A stretch of 64,000 nt of DNA from Ailurus styani (GCA_002007465.1 LNAC01000137.1:194763-258762), one strand, 5' to 3'. Positions 1 to 12,302 are shown, numbered from the stretch's first letter. Made by a program: numbers and translations. The notes: generated from the letters alone by a model not told the origin.

Positions 1-700
1 GAGAGGGAGGCGGGTGGGGGGGGGGAGAAAGGACCCGAGCAGCCTCGTTCTGCACAGAGAGCGAGCGAGGGGGCGAGGAGAGGGAGCGAGGGCGCGGCGA
101 GCCAGAGGGAGCGCGAGCGGTGCAGTGACAGGGACTGCCACTGGGGTCAAAGGAGCACAGCTCCAGGAAGCAGGGCGGCTGAGGCGCCGCTCCGTGCGCG
201 CTCCCCGGCGGGACCCCGCGCCCCCGCGCTCCCCTCCTGCAGTCCGGGCCCGCTCGAACCCCCGCCGGCGCCCCGAGGCCCCGGGGTTGCAAGAGGAGGA
301 GGGAGCTGAGGGCGAGGCCGGCAGCCCGCTGGTGCTCTCGGGTCAAGCAGGCAGCAGGAAGCTGAGCCGCAAGTTCATCATCAGGAGTGTGATCAGCGTA
401 AAAATGATAGGGGACCGGGGAGGGGGCGGCTGCGGAGCCCCAGGAAAATAAAGGGAGTTTTCCCTCCAAATGGGCGTCTTCTGCAAAGAGAACACCCAGG
501 CCCCCCCATCCACCGACCTGCCTGGCGCTGTCTGGAGTCCTGGCACAGCTCCAGGGCGCCGAGCTCGCCGCGGGGGCAAGGGGAGCGGCTCGGGCCCTGG
601 GCTCAAACCAGGGAAGGCGACCCCGGGTCCCCTCCCATCTGCTGAGCTGAGGCTTTCCTGGGGGAGAGCTGTGCTCTCTTTCCTCAAGCCTTTCAACTAG
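1..700. promoter_or_regulatory. CpG island, probable promoter and first exon
   Basis: The stretch is strongly GC-rich and dense in CpG, with many GAGCGAGGG-type purine-rich blocks and GGGCGG-like Sp1 boxes. This contrasts sharply with the AT-rich DNA that follows. CpG density normally decays in mammalian DNA unless it is protected in a germline-unmethylated promoter, so this is most likely the promoter or 5' UTR exon of a gene whose transcription start lies here or just left of the window. The purine-rich strand bias fits a rightward transcript, but a leftward or bidirectional promoter is not excluded. No TATA box is evident. I do not recognise the gene. Confidence 0.75.
14..451 (+). other. 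Long ORF in CpG-island DNA; possible 5' exon, doubtful protein
   Basis: An ATG at 14 opens a 145-codon frame ending with TAA at 449-451. The first two thirds are Arg/Gly/Ala/Pro-rich, as expected from any frame of GC-rich 5' UTR. Only the last part (about residues 113-135, KLSRKFIIRSVIS and neighbours) has ordinary protein-like composition. An opposite-strand frame of 117 codons also lies open over 343-696, showing that open frames are cheap here because stop codons are rare in GC-rich DNA. A weak splice-donor-like GTAAAA occurs at about 399. I read the segment as a probable noncoding first exon with an upstream ORF rather than a proven CDS. Confidence 0.25.
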
Positions 701-705
701 CCAGA

Positions 706-727
706 TACACACACGCACACACACACC
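706..727. repeat. Short (CA)n microsatellite
   Basis: An imperfect CA run of about 22 bp sits directly at the right edge of the CpG island. Confidence 0.9.
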
Positions 728-3234
728 TTTCTCTCTGCAATGTTGTTCCTGAGAAAGAAAAGGCCAAACCCAGCTGATAATTTTTTTCACCTCCACGAAT
801 TAAGGCAGGTTCAGAATAGGGGGATGAGGAGGGCCAAAGACTCTAATTGTTTCCATTTTTGTCTTGGGAGCACATATTTCCCCCCCCCCCCAAATAAGCA
901 CTTCAAAAACATTTTAAAAATCAAAGTTGGTCCTCTGTTTTCTGCTACTTTGGATAATGGAAAAAAAGACTTTCAGAATTGTATGCAAACAACATAAGGA
1001 AAGGAAAAGATGCTGAAATGCTAGAAGACAGAAGACAAGGAAGAGAAGGCTTTTAGAAAACTTGGTTGGCGGGGCTGTGCTTAGAAGATGAGGTGGGCCT
1101 GTGATGTTATGCCATTGTCAGAGCTGAAGGATTTGGACTGCAACCAGAGCTAATTCCTTTCCAGGAGTTGGGCTCAAAGATCTAGGCATTCTCCAAAGGG
1201 AAATCCAATGGATGTGTGTGAGAGAGACAAGTGTGCTAAGTATACTATTTGACAACTGACTAGACATCCTGGCTGAAATTATATCCCCTAAAAATAAAAA
1301 GGAGCCATTTCAACCTGGTCTGTGGCCTCTGTGCTGAGACTAATTGGTTTCCAAGGTCTAGGGAGGAAGGGAGAGAGGCTGGTAGGAGCCCCTGTAAAAA
1401 AAGATCAAACAGAATTCGCTTGAAAATATTTCCCTTTTACAATGGGCTTTCCTGGCACTTGAATTTTAAGTAACCTATCTCTTATGCCTGAGCTGAAATG
1501 AAGGGAGAGATGGTGTTGCTAATAAATTTATTTTGTTGTGCAGTAAGCCAGTGTGTCAGTACTTGTCAAATGTTCTGAGATCAAGAGGACCGTGATTCTC
1601 CTTGCCCAGCCCAAATCACAGCAAGTGGCATTGACATTAAAGATGGCAAAGATGGGGCCGGAGCACCTTTAAATTTTGTTTTTGTTTTCCAGGGTAGCAG
1701 GAAACACTGACTACAATCATGTTGTTGAAGAATTGCTTGATTTTGTTTCTCTTCCTCTGAGTTAACAGTGCACTCCTTTTATCTAAATGGTTTGAATTTT
1801 TTGACTGATTTGGGCTGATTTAATCAGTTTAAAAAAAAAAGCACAAGCTAAATAATTTCTGTTGTTTTCTTCCTTTTTTTTTTAAAATAACTGGTAGTCA
1901 ATCAAAACAGCCAAACTTAAACTGGCACAAGAACCTGAATCTATATATGTGCACATGGATAATAAATAATAATGTGTTCTAATTAGTGGCACATTTAACA
2001 AGATATTTAATGCTTTACAAAAGAAGGGAATGATTCTTTACAAAGTTGATGAAAATTTGTATATCATTTTACTGAGTGGGAAAAAATTCAGGCAAAAAAA
2101 AGCTGTTTGAAATTGTAACTTACAGTGTAGGAAGAAGTCATCCTCTTCCGTGTCCCTGATGATCAATTATCCACTAGGAGAAGTAGTGACCAAGCTGTAT
2201 TAAGGCTATGCATTTTTATTTCTATTAGGTTACCAAAATAAAGAAGCTAGAGAAATAGCAGTAAATTTAAATAATAGTCAGGAACAAAAGGGACTCACTT
2301 TTCAAATAATTCTCATTACATGGATTTGAACATATTGTGTTTTGTTAAATCATATTCTCCATCAATATAGCTACCTACACTAAAAGCTTGTTTTAAAATG
2401 ATTGGATGTGAACCATGTCTGTCCCCTGACATCAGCTTTGAAACATCGAGCCTCATTATAGCAAATTTGAAATGCTATAGGCTGGGACTTTTTTTAAAAC
2501 ATAAGTGAGCCCATAAGCTTCATTTTTTGTCATTGTTAAATTCAATTTTTATTGTTTGTAATGGAAAACAAAAGAAGGCTAAAAATAAAATGCCAAGTTC
2601 ATGATTGCCTTTATGCAAATATTATAAATTTTTCCCTTTAATGGAATGTAAATTTGGACCCTTTCTCCAGTGATTTCATCGAAGGAACTGGCAAATATGC
2701 TTCCTGATAGCCTGGTGCAATATCTTTTAAAATATCTTTTCAGAATGCATTTAGGGAAGAAAATGAGAGAGTGGAGCGTGGGAGAACTTTAGGTGGAAGC
2801 TTGGAAAGTGGATGCTACTTCCCTTGAAAGCTTAATACTTTATTTGGCATTAGCTCTCATTCTCCCTATGAGGACAGGTTTTCCAATACTTCAGGGGCAC
2901 ATGTATAACTTAAAACTTGGTTCAATCCTGTGGTTCTTCTTCAGAAAAAAATTTATCGAAACTATTGCATTTTACTGAATAATTTTATTGGAATTATATA
3001 CACTGATCTAACTCTGTGAACAAACAGCAACTATTTTACTTCTTTTTCCTTTAAATTTTCTGCATCTTTATCACTTTCCAGTAAAGCTTAAGATTATAGG
3101 TTCTCAGAAATCAGAGCCTGCTAATAGAACTACTATTATGGTGCAATTCAAAAAAATCTGAGCCAATGAAATCCTTATTTTATTCTTAATTTCTATAGTT
3201 TTCACATTTTTTGACTTGTTTCAAATGTTTTTTT
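728..3234. other. Low-copy intron-like DNA, no gene seen
   Basis: No recognisable repeat or exon. A 12-bp C homopolymer lies at 880-891. The part nearest the CpG island (about 1000-1750) has mixed composition and could hold promoter-proximal regulatory sequence. The rest is AT-rich with short A or T runs. The longest open frame, 2793-2978 (61 codons), has no protein-like features I recognise. Confidence 0.5.
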
Positions 3235-3360
3235 GCTATAAACTCCTTAAGTTTAAGAACTGTGCCCTTTTCTCCTTTGTATCCTTCATTCTTATGTGCT
3301 GTGTACATAGCAGAAACTTGGAAATATTTATTAAATGACTGTATGGGTCAATAAATGAGA
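3235..3360 (+). repeat. L2 LINE 3' fragment
   Basis: The sequence follows the L2 3'-end pattern: an 'aactccttaag...' motif, a 'gtgcccttttctcctttgta' block, then 'gtacatagcag' and 'tatttattaaatgact'. It is old and diverged. Confidence 0.6.
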
Positions 3361-4729
3361 AAGTGAGCAAGAGAAGGCGTGAGTGAAAGAGGCAACTATA
3401 CAATCAAGGAAAATCCATACCAGATATGCAGAACGGAAGTGATGTCATGAGACCAGTGTCAGAAGAGCTAAGACCTTCTTAGGGTGTTCAAACAGTACAT
3501 TTAAAGGGGTTTGCTAATATCTTTAGAAACATGAAATAATACATAAGACTGTTTCAGAAATTGATTTTCTCATAAACTGAAGATTCTCATGTATCATACC
3601 TGTTTAAAGAGAGCCTTTTAAAAAATACAGTAATATGTAAAAACAAAAAAAAAATCCTGAGTAAAACTTGTATCTTTAAATTTACAGAGATAATGTACCA
3701 AGATATAGTCTCAAAAGAAACTTACGTGATTACCTGATTTTTTGATAGATCCTTTTTGAAGTTCTCAAAATAAATATATACTGTGTTTTGTCCTTTGTAT
3801 TTAAAATTTCCTTTTGGTGAACCAATAAAAATGTTTATGAATGAGAAAGATTCAGGAGACACTAGAACTGAGGAAATTTTGCTCCATAAAATAAATTTTT
3901 AAGACATTATCTTAGAAAGGCTAAGCTTTGCCAGCAGCTTAAATAATAAGCATGGAAGGAGTGGAAATCTTAAAGTTTTGCAAAACTCGCCAATTCTTAC
4001 CATACTTACTAGTCAATATCTAGCATGTATCAATAATTAGGACAAGTATTATTTATGCAATAATAATTTTGAAAATTAATTTAAAAATCCGACAAGATAC
4101 AGAGCATGTGTTAGTGTGTTTTCCATTTTAACAGACTTGCATGATTTCTGTCATCAATTAATATTTGCCAGGTTTTTTCCCATATCATGATCCCAATTCT
4201 GGAAAAAATGGTAGAATTTAGTGGTACTTGGGACAGGCTTGTCAGTGGAAGAATATTCTCATTGAAGTAAAAGGCAACGTAATCTCTTTTGAAAGATGGG
4301 TATGTGGAAAACCCATAATAATCTGATTAAAGAAAATGTATTGTGGGGGTTTTCATTTCTAATAATTCAATTTGACAAGCTAGTGTAAGATATATCTGTA
4401 GTTCGAGTAAGCAATACATAATGAAATTTTCCTTCTTAGTAAAAACAAATTAATGAATACATTTTTTAAAAACTGAGTTTGAGAGACAAGCCGAATCTAA
4501 AACCCATCTCTCTCTGTCTCATTAATGTAATGGTTTGATTACTCAAAAAATATTTTTTAATTTTCGCTCTAGGCAGAATACTTATACCATGCTGATGGTC
4601 TAAAGATGCAAAAAGCAGGGTTTTCCTCCACATTATAAAGTACATAATCTCATGGGCATGAGCAGTCTGATGTTAAATAATCATACAGATAAATACAAAT
4701 TATATCAATGAAGAGGCACCTGGTGCAAA
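3361..4729. other. AT-rich low-copy DNA, no gene seen
   Basis: No convincing exon, RNA gene or classified repeat. Open frames are short and of random composition. Confidence 0.5.
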
Positions 4730-4760
4730 ACACACACACATACACACACACACACACACC
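4730..4760. repeat. (CA)n microsatellite
   Basis: About 15 CA units interrupted once by T, followed by CCCC and an A-rich stretch. Confidence 0.95.
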
Positions 4761-4929
4761 CCAAACAAAAAAACAGTAGCAAAAAACTAAGACCGAAACC
4801 AAAACATACAATAAGACTTTTCTTCTCTGAGGTTGAGTGAAGATTTCCCTGATGGAGGAAAGAAATACAAGGTTATCACAGGAAAAGAGGAGACTTGTGG
4901 GCGGTGCTGAAGGAGGAATCACATGGTGC

Positions 4930-5400
4930 CTGTGAGAAGGGTCTGGATCTGGATCTGGACACAGAGGCCACGACCGAAGGGCCAGGCTAAAAACATCTGA
5001 AGGTCAGAGCTAAGGCCCTGTTCAAGATGTTTGACTTCATCCTGAGGGCAACTGGAAGCTGTTTAAGGATCTTAAGTAGAAAGGCTGACATGATTAGATT
5101 TGTGTTTTGAAAAGGTTGCTTTTCCCCCAGCGTGGAGAATGGATTTTAGGGGGCGAGAGTGAACACTGGGAGGCCAGTTAGGGGTTATTGCTGGCATTGG
5201 GTTGAAGATGATGGTAGCCTTCAGCAGTATGACAGTTTGGAGGAGACAAGACACAGGGAGAGACACGAATGGATTCAAGATAGTTGAATAAATTTTCCAT
5301 AATAAAGACCAAAAGATTACTAGAATACTGAAATACTGGCAAGGCCTTCCCCAGCCAGAAAGGCTGAGAGCCAACTTACCTAGTGACATTTTTTTTAACC
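4930..5400. repeat. Ancient interspersed repeat, family not assigned (copy 1)
   Basis: The motif series 'gctgacatgattagattt', 'gtggagaatgg', 'gggcgagagtg' and 'gaggccagttagg' matches a common mammalian repeat that I know but cannot name with certainty. Related copies lie at 14885-16545 (split), 36560-36950, 53000-54300 and 63173-63990. The segment at 53513-53560 aligns with 5088-5125. Confidence 0.55.
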
Positions 5401-6180
5401 TAACATTTTTCTAACACACAGATCCTAAAACTTTATCCCCCATTCAGTGTCCCACACCTACTTCTGGCTCACACGTCTGGACTTGTTATTTCATATGAAG
5501 CCTGAGTGCAAGAGGTAAGGGTATTTCCATTTTCCTATAAAGATTTTTAGATGCGACCTCACTTCCATGTTTGCCCTCATTGGAACTAGTTCACTTATAT
5601 TTAAAACAATATTCTAAGGGAGTCTTCACAAGTGGCTGCTTTTTAAGTGAAATCTTCAAAGAAAAAGATATGCTTTCAGAGGAAATGCACAGACACTGAC
5701 TACAAGTAAGAATATTCTTCTTTCAGCACGGGATTATTCCATGTGGACCCAATCAATCTTCCCAAACCAATTGCAAGAAAAATATTTTAGTCACTGGGTT
5801 TCTTACTGGTACGAGCTATGGCTCTGCTGGGTAACTCTAACTTCTGAGAAAAGATGCAATGGAAATGCAGCAAATACAGACATTTCAGGGCTTCTATAAT
5901 GACAACTATGTTTTCTAATTTCGTCCCTTTCTTGACATTTCTACATTTTGAAAGTTCCATCAATTTCTTCTGTTCGGATGAGTCCCCATAATGACCACCC
6001 CTGAAGAAATTAAAATCTGCATACAAGAGAACAGTTGAATAGCCAAGATCTAGAGCACATGGTTTTACTAGAAGCTAAGATAAAAGAAAGGTTGATTGGA
6101 GGGTAGTTTAAAAAAAAAACCACAGCACTATATCAAAATCTCTATTTCATGCTCAGTACAGAAGGAACTCTTAAAAAGAT
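5401..6180. other. Low-copy DNA, no gene seen
   Basis: Mixed composition with no recognisable repeat. The 79-codon minus-strand frame at 5787-6026 resembles no family I know. Confidence 0.45.
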
Positions 6181-6184
6181 TTTC

Positions 6185-6800
6185 ATTTTCAGTTTTCGTT
6201 CCTTTTTCTATTCATTGTTTTGTGAAAATTTGGAAAATACAGACAAGCAACAGGAAAAAGTTAAAAATTAGCTGTGATTTCATCATTCAAAATATCCATT
6301 ATAAACATTTTGTTATATAGCTTTTCGGTCAAATGTAGTTTACAAAAATGGAATAAAATTGGGAATGCAGTTAAGTGTATGGAGTGGTAGTTGAGAGAAA
6401 TACCTAGGTTCGAATCCCACCTCTGGCTCTCACTACCTGTGTGACCTTGAGTATGTTGCTTAAACCCTCTGTGTCTTGGTTTCCTCATTTGTAAAAAGGA
6501 GATATTAGATACACCTGCCTCATAGAGTTGTTACAAGGATTAAATGTGTTAATATATTTTCAGGCACTTAGATAGATGCCTGATACATATCGAAGAAAGA
6601 TTATAAGCTTTGTACCCTATTTCTAAATCTTTTCAACACAACATTAATACATAGACATAAACAAATTAAACCCAAAAGTATATGAAGAAGTTAAAGTTCC
6701 TCTTTTTCCTCCCTCATATCCCATCACCAATATAACTTATTCTTTCAAAGGAATGGAATACTATGAACATCTCTCCATGTCATTAAACATCTCTGTATGG
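6185..6800. repeat. Old L1-like fragment split by a MIR
   Basis: The sequence 'tttgtgaaaatttggaaaa' followed by 'tacagacaagcaacaggaaa' resembles the 3' region of old L1M elements. Compatible sequence resumes after the MIR, at about 6600-6800. Similar wording occurs at 51213-51360. Assignment is tentative. Confidence 0.4.
6363..6595 (+). repeat. MIR SINE, nearly full length
   Basis: It shows the tRNA-like B-box GGTTCGAATCC (about 6408-6418), then 'ctacctgtgtgaccttgag', the core 'ggtttcctcatttgtaaaaa', 'cctgcctcatagagttgtta' and 'ggattaaatgtgtt', in canonical MIR order. It is a non-functional ancient tRNA-derived SINE. Confidence 0.9.
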
Positions 6801-9492
6801 GTCTCTATACTAGAACTTTCATCAAAAGAAGTGTAATGCATGTTATAAGTTCAGAATACCCAACTGTCCATATTCCATCTCAGAACACTACGTGTATATT
6901 ATAATCACAGAGATTAAGATAGTCCCTTAAGGATTCAGTAGTCCTAAAACATATTAAGAAAATCCTTCTGCTATTCTCATCTATGGGAATGACTGAACCG
7001 ATCTTTGAAAGACCAAAATACTTTGAGTTTTATTTTCAGTTTATTAATTCCCCTTTTTTGAAGCATGAGCAATATTCCAAAAAAGTAAAATTAAGGATTT
7101 TATGCCTTGCAAGCTGCAGTTTTGGATTATTTATGCTGTTGAAATTCATAAGCAAAACAAATAAACTGTTCATAGCGAAGTGATGACCGGTTGAAATTTG
7201 AACTTTACCATCAGTTGTTGATATAACACTTATTTGCATACTTCAGAGTTGTCTAGAATATATAATGGGTCATAATCTGTAGCATTCATTTGCCAACAGG
7301 AGGCTCAAGATGTGATGGCAGGAACATGGGAAAGTTGTTATGGGAATTTAAGGGAGGGGGGATAAAAGAATTCTTTGGAACTTGGCAACTCTTTGGCAAA
7401 TTGGATGGCTGCTGCTTTTCCACCAGCTGGGATATGAAGTATATGGAAGTGTATATGGCCAGTGTTTATTTTATCATAAGATCTTCACATCAAAATTAAA
7501 TAGTCTGTGGTAATTCTCAACCTTCACCATACACGCAGCCTAATCTAATTAAACAAATATGAGTGTGTTTGAGTGTCAAGGAGTTGGCCTGGTGGATTCT
7601 AAGATTTTCAATTTAGAAAAGTCTGTAGTAAGAGAAAAATGTGTTCTACGGCAACTATTATCTGGTATCTGAATTTGCTGTTGGCAAACTGGTCCTTGCA
7701 TGTCTTTGAGGCATATGGAAATTGATGATGAAAGTGTCTAGTGTAACTAGAAATATAATTTGATGAAAACTGAAGCAGTGAACTGTGAGAACTGTTAAAC
7801 CAGTGTCATCAAACAGTGCTTCGAAAATAATGAAACAGAACTACTAGCCCTTTATGAGTAATATTGGGTAAAAATGAGAAAAGCACATGGTATATACAAA
7901 AAGTTTAAATATATGAGGTAATGCTCTTTTTAATTACTATTATTACAAAGACCACTCCAAAAGTCTACACCCAGACTCCTTTCCATTTATCTCTAAGTAG
8001 ACAATGACATCACGTCTCCTCTAAATTATTCAGACTCAGGGGATGGAATTGGCTCATTCAATAGGGAATGCCATGTTTGGTGTTGGCACAGTACTTAAAG
8101 CCTCTCTCCACATTATCCCCAATCTGAAAAGCACATTTGATGGTGGCCAAATGATTAAAAAACTTTCCCTCTGGACTTTAAGCATTCAGAAAACCATGAA
8201 GAACAAAAATAGAACTGTACCATAAGGTAAAATCATAAAACGTCATAGAAGAGGAAAACTTAAAAAGTAAAAAAAGCTCCAGTCATCTGAAGGCTAGCAG
8301 TTCGTGAAGTCATTAGAAGTCATTCCATACAGGCTGAGTTTGAGTAAAAGTCAGAGGTTGCTTTGTTCTTGGCTCTGAGTGAAATCAAAACCTACCCAGA
8401 TCCTATACAAAGGCAACTGCGGTCCGCCTTTTTCTTGCTCCGTGTATGCCACTAAACACACGTAAATGACTTATGTTCAGAAAAGTCTGTGATTCTGTTC
8501 ATATTAATCCATGTCTCAGGCTGGCAAAATGCCTAAGCACAATCAAAGGGGGGTGGGGGGAGAAGCCTGCCTTTTCAAACAGGCTAGAAAATTTGTACCA
8601 AAAGATCACAGGGCGACAGAGACAGCTGGAAAAATTGGAGCTGGGGCTCTGATTTTTGTGCCAGTGTTACACCTAATGCGAAGGGAATGCAGATGATAGA
8701 TGGAGAGTTATGTATGTTGTTTAGCTGGCAGCACTGTACTCGCCCAGAGGTAAAAGTGTAACATTTTAAAGGTAACATCATATTGTAAGGAAACACAAAA
8801 CCCCTTGCTGTTGCAAAGAATTAATACCTCGGAAGCCAGGACAAGTTGTTAATAAAAGAAGGTAAACACCTACAAAGAACAAACAGTGAAGCCAAAGCTT
8901 CAAAATTACTCGATAGAAAGGTGTTTCACTCATGTCTCTTAATAATCGTATCTTTGGAAAATAGTGCTAACAAGTGTTTTTACATACATAGAATTTTCTG
9001 CCGGATGTTTTAAAACTTTCGGGCTACCAAGGGCTTTTCAAATCAAAGGTTCTAGGACATTTGCACTTCTAAAAGGAAGGTGTATGATTTTTCTTGGGTT
9101 TTGTAGTGGTTTTCTCCATAATGGAGAATAAAAAGCAAGGTAGTAGATGTAATTCTCTGTACCACCTTTACCTGAACAGACCTTTTCATTCGAGGTGTTA
9201 TTCAATATAATTTTGTTCAGATGAAGCGCGTCTTCCACAACTGAACATTTTGTATAAAATGGAGATCACTGCAAGTTTTATTGAGATGTGTTGAGGGTCT
9301 CCCGGGTCCATGCTGATTCAGGTTGTGTTTTCAGACTCTGAACTCTGTGGCCTTTGACAGGCATGAAGAAAAGCAAGACCAAAACAGTTCTCACAACACA
9401 GCCGGCGGTCACAAAGAACAGCCCATGGAGATGTCTGTCACTGGAAAAAGCAGCCTCTGGAAGAGAACCAAAAGAAGGAAAGAGGTGGAAAT
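6801..9492. other. Low-copy DNA, no gene seen
   Basis: Largely unique, AT-rich sequence. A G-rich patch lies at 8549-8562. ORFs of 60-74 codons on both strands look random. No tRNA, splice-flanked exon or young transposon was recognised. Confidence 0.5.
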
Positions 9493-9561
9493 AGAGAGAG
9501 AGGCAGAGAGAGAGAGAGAGTGAGAAAGAATGTGTGTGTGTATGTATGCGCATGCGCGCAC

Positions 9562-9612
<51 letters not shown>

Positions 9613-9622
9613 GGGGAGAGAT
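9493..9622. repeat. Compound (GA)n / (TG)n-CG / (GA)n microsatellite
   Basis: A GA-rich tract is followed by a 32-bp perfectly alternating pyrimidine-purine run at 9531-9562 (TG, TA, CG and CA steps), then about 45 bp of nearly pure GA and a purine-rich tail. The alternating run is a classic Z-DNA-prone sequence and the GA tracts are triplex-prone. Confidence 0.95.
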
Positions 9623-10260
9623 TGAGAGATCGAAAGCAGATAAAATATAATATTTGAACACTACAAGATAAAAATTAAATCCTAAAAAAATCAATAGCTG
9701 GAATCACAGGTATATATTTTCATCCTCTATCTCTAAGAACTCCATTAACAAAAGAGTTTGAAAGGATAGGTGGTCAACAACACAATGACATTAAAAAAGA
9801 TAACCTGCTAGAACCTTCTGGCATCTTAAGGAAATTGGCTAATTGTTTCCAGGGGGAGGGATGGAATAGTCCTAGAAACAGCACACTTAGTCTTTTGTTT
9901 TGTTATTTATTTTTATGTTTTTATCTTTAGTAAAACACCATCGTATTTGACATATTAGTATCATTTGCTCTTTTCAAACTTGATTTTTTGATGTTGACGT
10001 GCTCTCACATTAAAATTCTTTTCTTTGTAGGGTGATATTTTGTTGTCCACCTGACAAAAGGTAATAGAACATGCATTATGATTTAAAAGGTGCACACAGA
10101 CCTTGAAGCTTTCTTTAAAAAGGGTTAAAGTACTCTCAGCACATATATGCATAAACTCATGTGCCCCTAATATGTAAATTCTTCAGACTAGCCTGGATAA
10201 GATAAAAGCATAAGCTAATATGTAGCCAGGCTGCTGTCCTGCCATTCTCTCACCACTTGT
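9623..10260. other. Low-copy AT-rich DNA
   Basis: No recognised repeat or exon in this interval. Confidence 0.45.
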
Positions 10261-10302
10261 TTCTTTTCTTTTCTTTCTCTCTCTCTCTCTCTCTTTTTTT
10301 TC
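10261..10302. repeat. Pyrimidine tract with (CT)n core
   Basis: TTTTC units run into about nine CT units and a T run. Confidence 0.9.
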
Positions 10303-10479
10303 CTGGTTTTCCAAATAAACAGCAGGCCCTAAGGGCTCTTTGAACTCACTAGAGTGTTTAGTGCCAGCAATCACTGGTTCATGTAGCTTATCTTTTCCTG
10401 GTATTTCTATGTGATTTAATAGTTCCAGTCTGGCCAGGGGAATGAAAACTTCTGGGGCTCTTTCTGGAAGCACTGCACT

Positions 10480-10745
10480 CCTCATTGCCATCTGTGATAA
10501 ACCAAATAACCTTTCTCTGCTTCAGCTATTTTTTTTTATAATCATGTCTGTTTTGCACCAATGCAGGGAAGCTTGATAAAATAGTTGGAGTTGTTCACCA
10601 GTGAAGCAAAGCCGTCTTCTGAGTCATGCAGGTGTGTCTAGTAATTAATTAATGAATAGGTACCAACCTCTTGATGGTAATATTAATTAAATATCCAACA
10701 TTAAAGTGGCATTTAATTGCCAAGGGATTAATAAAATAGATCTTT
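10480..10745. promoter_or_regulatory. Candidate conserved noncoding element with homeodomain-type sites
   Basis: Repeat-free segment with clustered TAATTA cores: AATTAATTAATGAA near 10642-10655, ATTAATTAAAT near 10682-10692, plus further ATTTAATTG and GGATTAATAA motifs. Such clusters are typical of developmental enhancers, but AT-rich DNA yields TAAT cores by chance. Conservation is not testable from this sequence alone. Confidence 0.3.
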
Positions 10746-11780
10746 ACTCTACTAGATTGGGATTCTTTAGTGATAAGTAATAGAATCTGACCCTGGCTAA
10801 GATCAGCACCAGAGAGTTTATTGAAAAGTAACAGGATTACATCAATCAGGAGGCTTGGGGTGGTGGATTAAATTTTCTGAAAATGACTGCTCCAATATAT
10901 ATTATATCCCACATGTTCCTCTTACAATGTGATGTTGACTATACTCTGTCTATGTTCTTTCTCCATGAACCTCAAGTGCCGAGGTGACACCCCATGACTT
11001 TGGGGCTAGGTCATAAAAAGAGATAGGGCTTCTGTATGGTTCTTTCTCGAGGTGTGTATCTTTGGAACCCTGAGCTCTAAGAAGTCTGGCCACCCTAAAT
11101 CCACCATGCTGGATAGACCCTACCAAGATTTTGTGAGACGACCAAGGAGACCCATCTGTTCTGGTCCCCAGCTGTTCCAGTCTTCTCTGACCAGGTGCCA
11201 GATGTGTGAGCAAGCCTTCAAGCCTGGCTGTTCAGACACCCCAGGCAAAATGAGTAGAGGAGAAGCAAGCTGTCCTTGCTGGGACCTGCCCAGATTGCTG
11301 AGTCAAGAGCAAAATAGATGTTGTTGTTGTCTTAAGCTACTAAGTTGGAGATGGATTGTAAAACAGCTCTAGTAACTGGAACACTAGGGCAGAAAGAAGA
11401 ACCAAGGGGAGAAGATAGAGCTGGGAACCAGGAGCTAGAGAACTACCTTGTGGCATTAGTCCTGTGGTCGTGGTACTGCCACTCGGATGACTCACTCCAA
11501 ACGTCTCTTCAACCCTGGGTCACTTGCACAGTCCCGGAGAGTGTATCCATGGACCAAGCTGAGGTGGTGGGTCAGCTCCTGCCTGTATCTGAACAATGCA
11601 GGAAAGATTTGGTAAATAGAGCCCCCCAGCAGCAGCTGGGACTCCCCGCTAGGAAGACAGACAACTGGATTTATCATAGCCATCAAGACTATGACAGGGA
11701 GAGAGACATTTTCCAAAAAGAAATTGGAGTGTTTTTCAGAAGGGCAGACAGCTGACAGAAAGTCAAAAAACAGTAAGTTG
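10746..11780. repeat. Ancient repeat interrupted by a possible LTR-type element
   Basis: The flanks (about 10746-10864, with 'agagtttattgaaaag', and about 11395-11780, with 'caggaaagatttgg' and 'aaaaagaaattggagtg') read like two halves of one old mammalian repeat. The centre (about 10865-11394) ends in 'gtcttaagctactaagtt' and 'agtaactggaacacta', a phrase I associate with old LTR or other mammalian repeats. The open frames here (106 and 136 codons) cross these repeats and are not taken as genes. Confidence 0.35.
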
Positions 11781-11990
11781 ACTCAGTCCGCATTTCATTC
11801 TACTTAAATAAACAATTTTTTTCTATAGTTATTGTATCCTTGAATACAAATTAATTGAAAGTAACATGTGTATTTTGTCTGCTAATGGTGTTATTGATTA
11901 AAGTTATTGAAATGGTCTTTGAGATGAAGTGATTCATTTGGTTAAAAGATATTAGATATTATGTTGCTCCTTTTCTGTTTTCCTCACCAG

Positions 11991-12236
11991 CCTCCTTCCT
12001 TCATTCCTTCTTCTCCCCTTCCCTCCTTCCTACCCTTCCTCCCTCCCTTTTCTTTTCTTTTCTTTTTTTTCTTTCTTTTGCTTTTCTTTTTTCCTTCTTT
12101 CCTTCACTTCCCTTTCATTTTCCCTCCCCTTCCTTTCCTTTCCTTTCCCTTCTCACCCTCCTTCTTTCCCCTTTCCTTCCTTCCTTCTTTTCTCATTTCC
12201 TTCCTTCCTTTTTTTCTTTCTTTCGCTTTTTCTTTT

Positions 12237-12302
<66 letters not shown>

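Noticed and set aside
343..696. 117-codon minus-strand frame in the CpG island
   Set aside because: Pro/Gly/Arg-rich, overlaps the opposite-strand frame and has no domain; open frames are expected where stop codons are rare.
6363..6420. tRNA-like B-box suggesting a tRNA gene
   Set aside because: The downstream sequence is the MIR core; no cloverleaf of tRNA length is present.
9493..9622. CRISPR-like or other direct-repeat array
   Set aside because: Simple dinucleotide repeats only; no spacer-repeat structure anywhere in this vertebrate window.
9278..9694. 138-codon minus-strand frame with long SLSLSL run
   Set aside because: Created by translating the GA microsatellite in reverse; not a protein.
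11052..11755. Two adjoining plus-strand frames of 106 and 136 codons
   Set aside because: They lie across probable old repeats, overlap a minus-strand frame and show no known domain or splice context.
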